From Thermoplasmata archaeon (GTDB lineage: Archaea; Thermoplasmatota; Thermoplasmata; GCA-020350865), in the NCBI GenBank assembly GCA_020350865.1, contig CP070726.1, forward strand, positions 1,438,400-1,444,181: a DNA stretch of 5,782 bases. Direction: 5' to 3'. Every line of letters starts with the position of its first letter. Positions within the stretch are counted from its first letter, which is position 1. Below the pieces are notes generated by a model. It did not search any database. It saw only the letters and a list, made by a program, of their open reading frames with translations, and had not been told where the DNA came from. Below are positions 5,694-5,782 of this stretch, piece after piece. The position numbers and the translations under genes are program-made.

Positions 5694-5782
5694 AAATAAA
5701 TACTCATCGATCTTCAGCTTGCCCAGATCGTTCTGGCAATCGAAATAAAAATTGGAAGGGGGTTCGGGATTCTCCTGGGTTA

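Noticed and set aside
5694..5782. Minus-strand open frame entering from the right edge with protein-like sequence (about SNFYFDCQNDLGKLKIDEY)
   Set aside because: It has no stop until about 5283, so it would overlap the TraB gene by some 400 bases in the codon-aligned antisense frame. With only 89 bases of its own in view it could be the end of a frameshifted neighbour or chance, and neither can be supported.

Overview
This window reads as archaeal chromosome, most like a euryarchaeal or Thermoplasmatota-type lineage. The evidence is the archaeal-style PTPS/QueD protein, the soluble TraB-family protein, the Asn-rich surface beta-helix protein with a GNYWSNY-type C-terminal module, and TATA-like boxes about 31-40 bases upstream of starts that lack Shine-Dalgarno sequences. 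The lineage is an inference from these families; no rRNA or other marker is present.

Layout, left to right. (1) 1-978 (+): the 3' part of a PA-domain M28 zinc peptidase, cut by the window edge. (2) 1104-1574 (+): a complete queD-like 6-carboxytetrahydropterin synthase gene, probably for archaeosine (preQ0) synthesis. (3) 1575-3118 (-): a two-gene AbiE-type toxin-antitoxin operon, AbiEi antitoxin then AbiEii nucleotidyltransferase toxin, overlapping by ATGA. (4) 3245-4891 (-): a secreted, membrane-anchored NosD-like right-handed beta-helix protein. (5) 4992-5693 (+): a TraB/PrgY-family protein, divergent from the beta-helix gene. The last 89 bases (5694-5782) hold no feature I can support.

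The most interesting structure is around the toxin-antitoxin operon. The last 31 bases of queD (1542-1572), covering its last ten codons and the first base of the stop, recur at 3189-3219 with one synonymous mismatch. The operon and its promoter sit exactly between the two copies. The toxin stop codon abuts the queD stop codon, and the operon's TATA-like box lies about 9 bases from the distal copy. This is the footprint of site-specific integration into the 3' end of a protein-coding gene, with the gene end regenerated. The unit is only 1647 bp, carries no integrase, and looks AT-richer than queD and traB.

Apart from the AbiE pair, the genes appear to be separately transcribed neighbours rather than one pathway: an extracytoplasmic-type peptidase, a tRNA-modification enzyme, a surface protein and a TraB-family protein.
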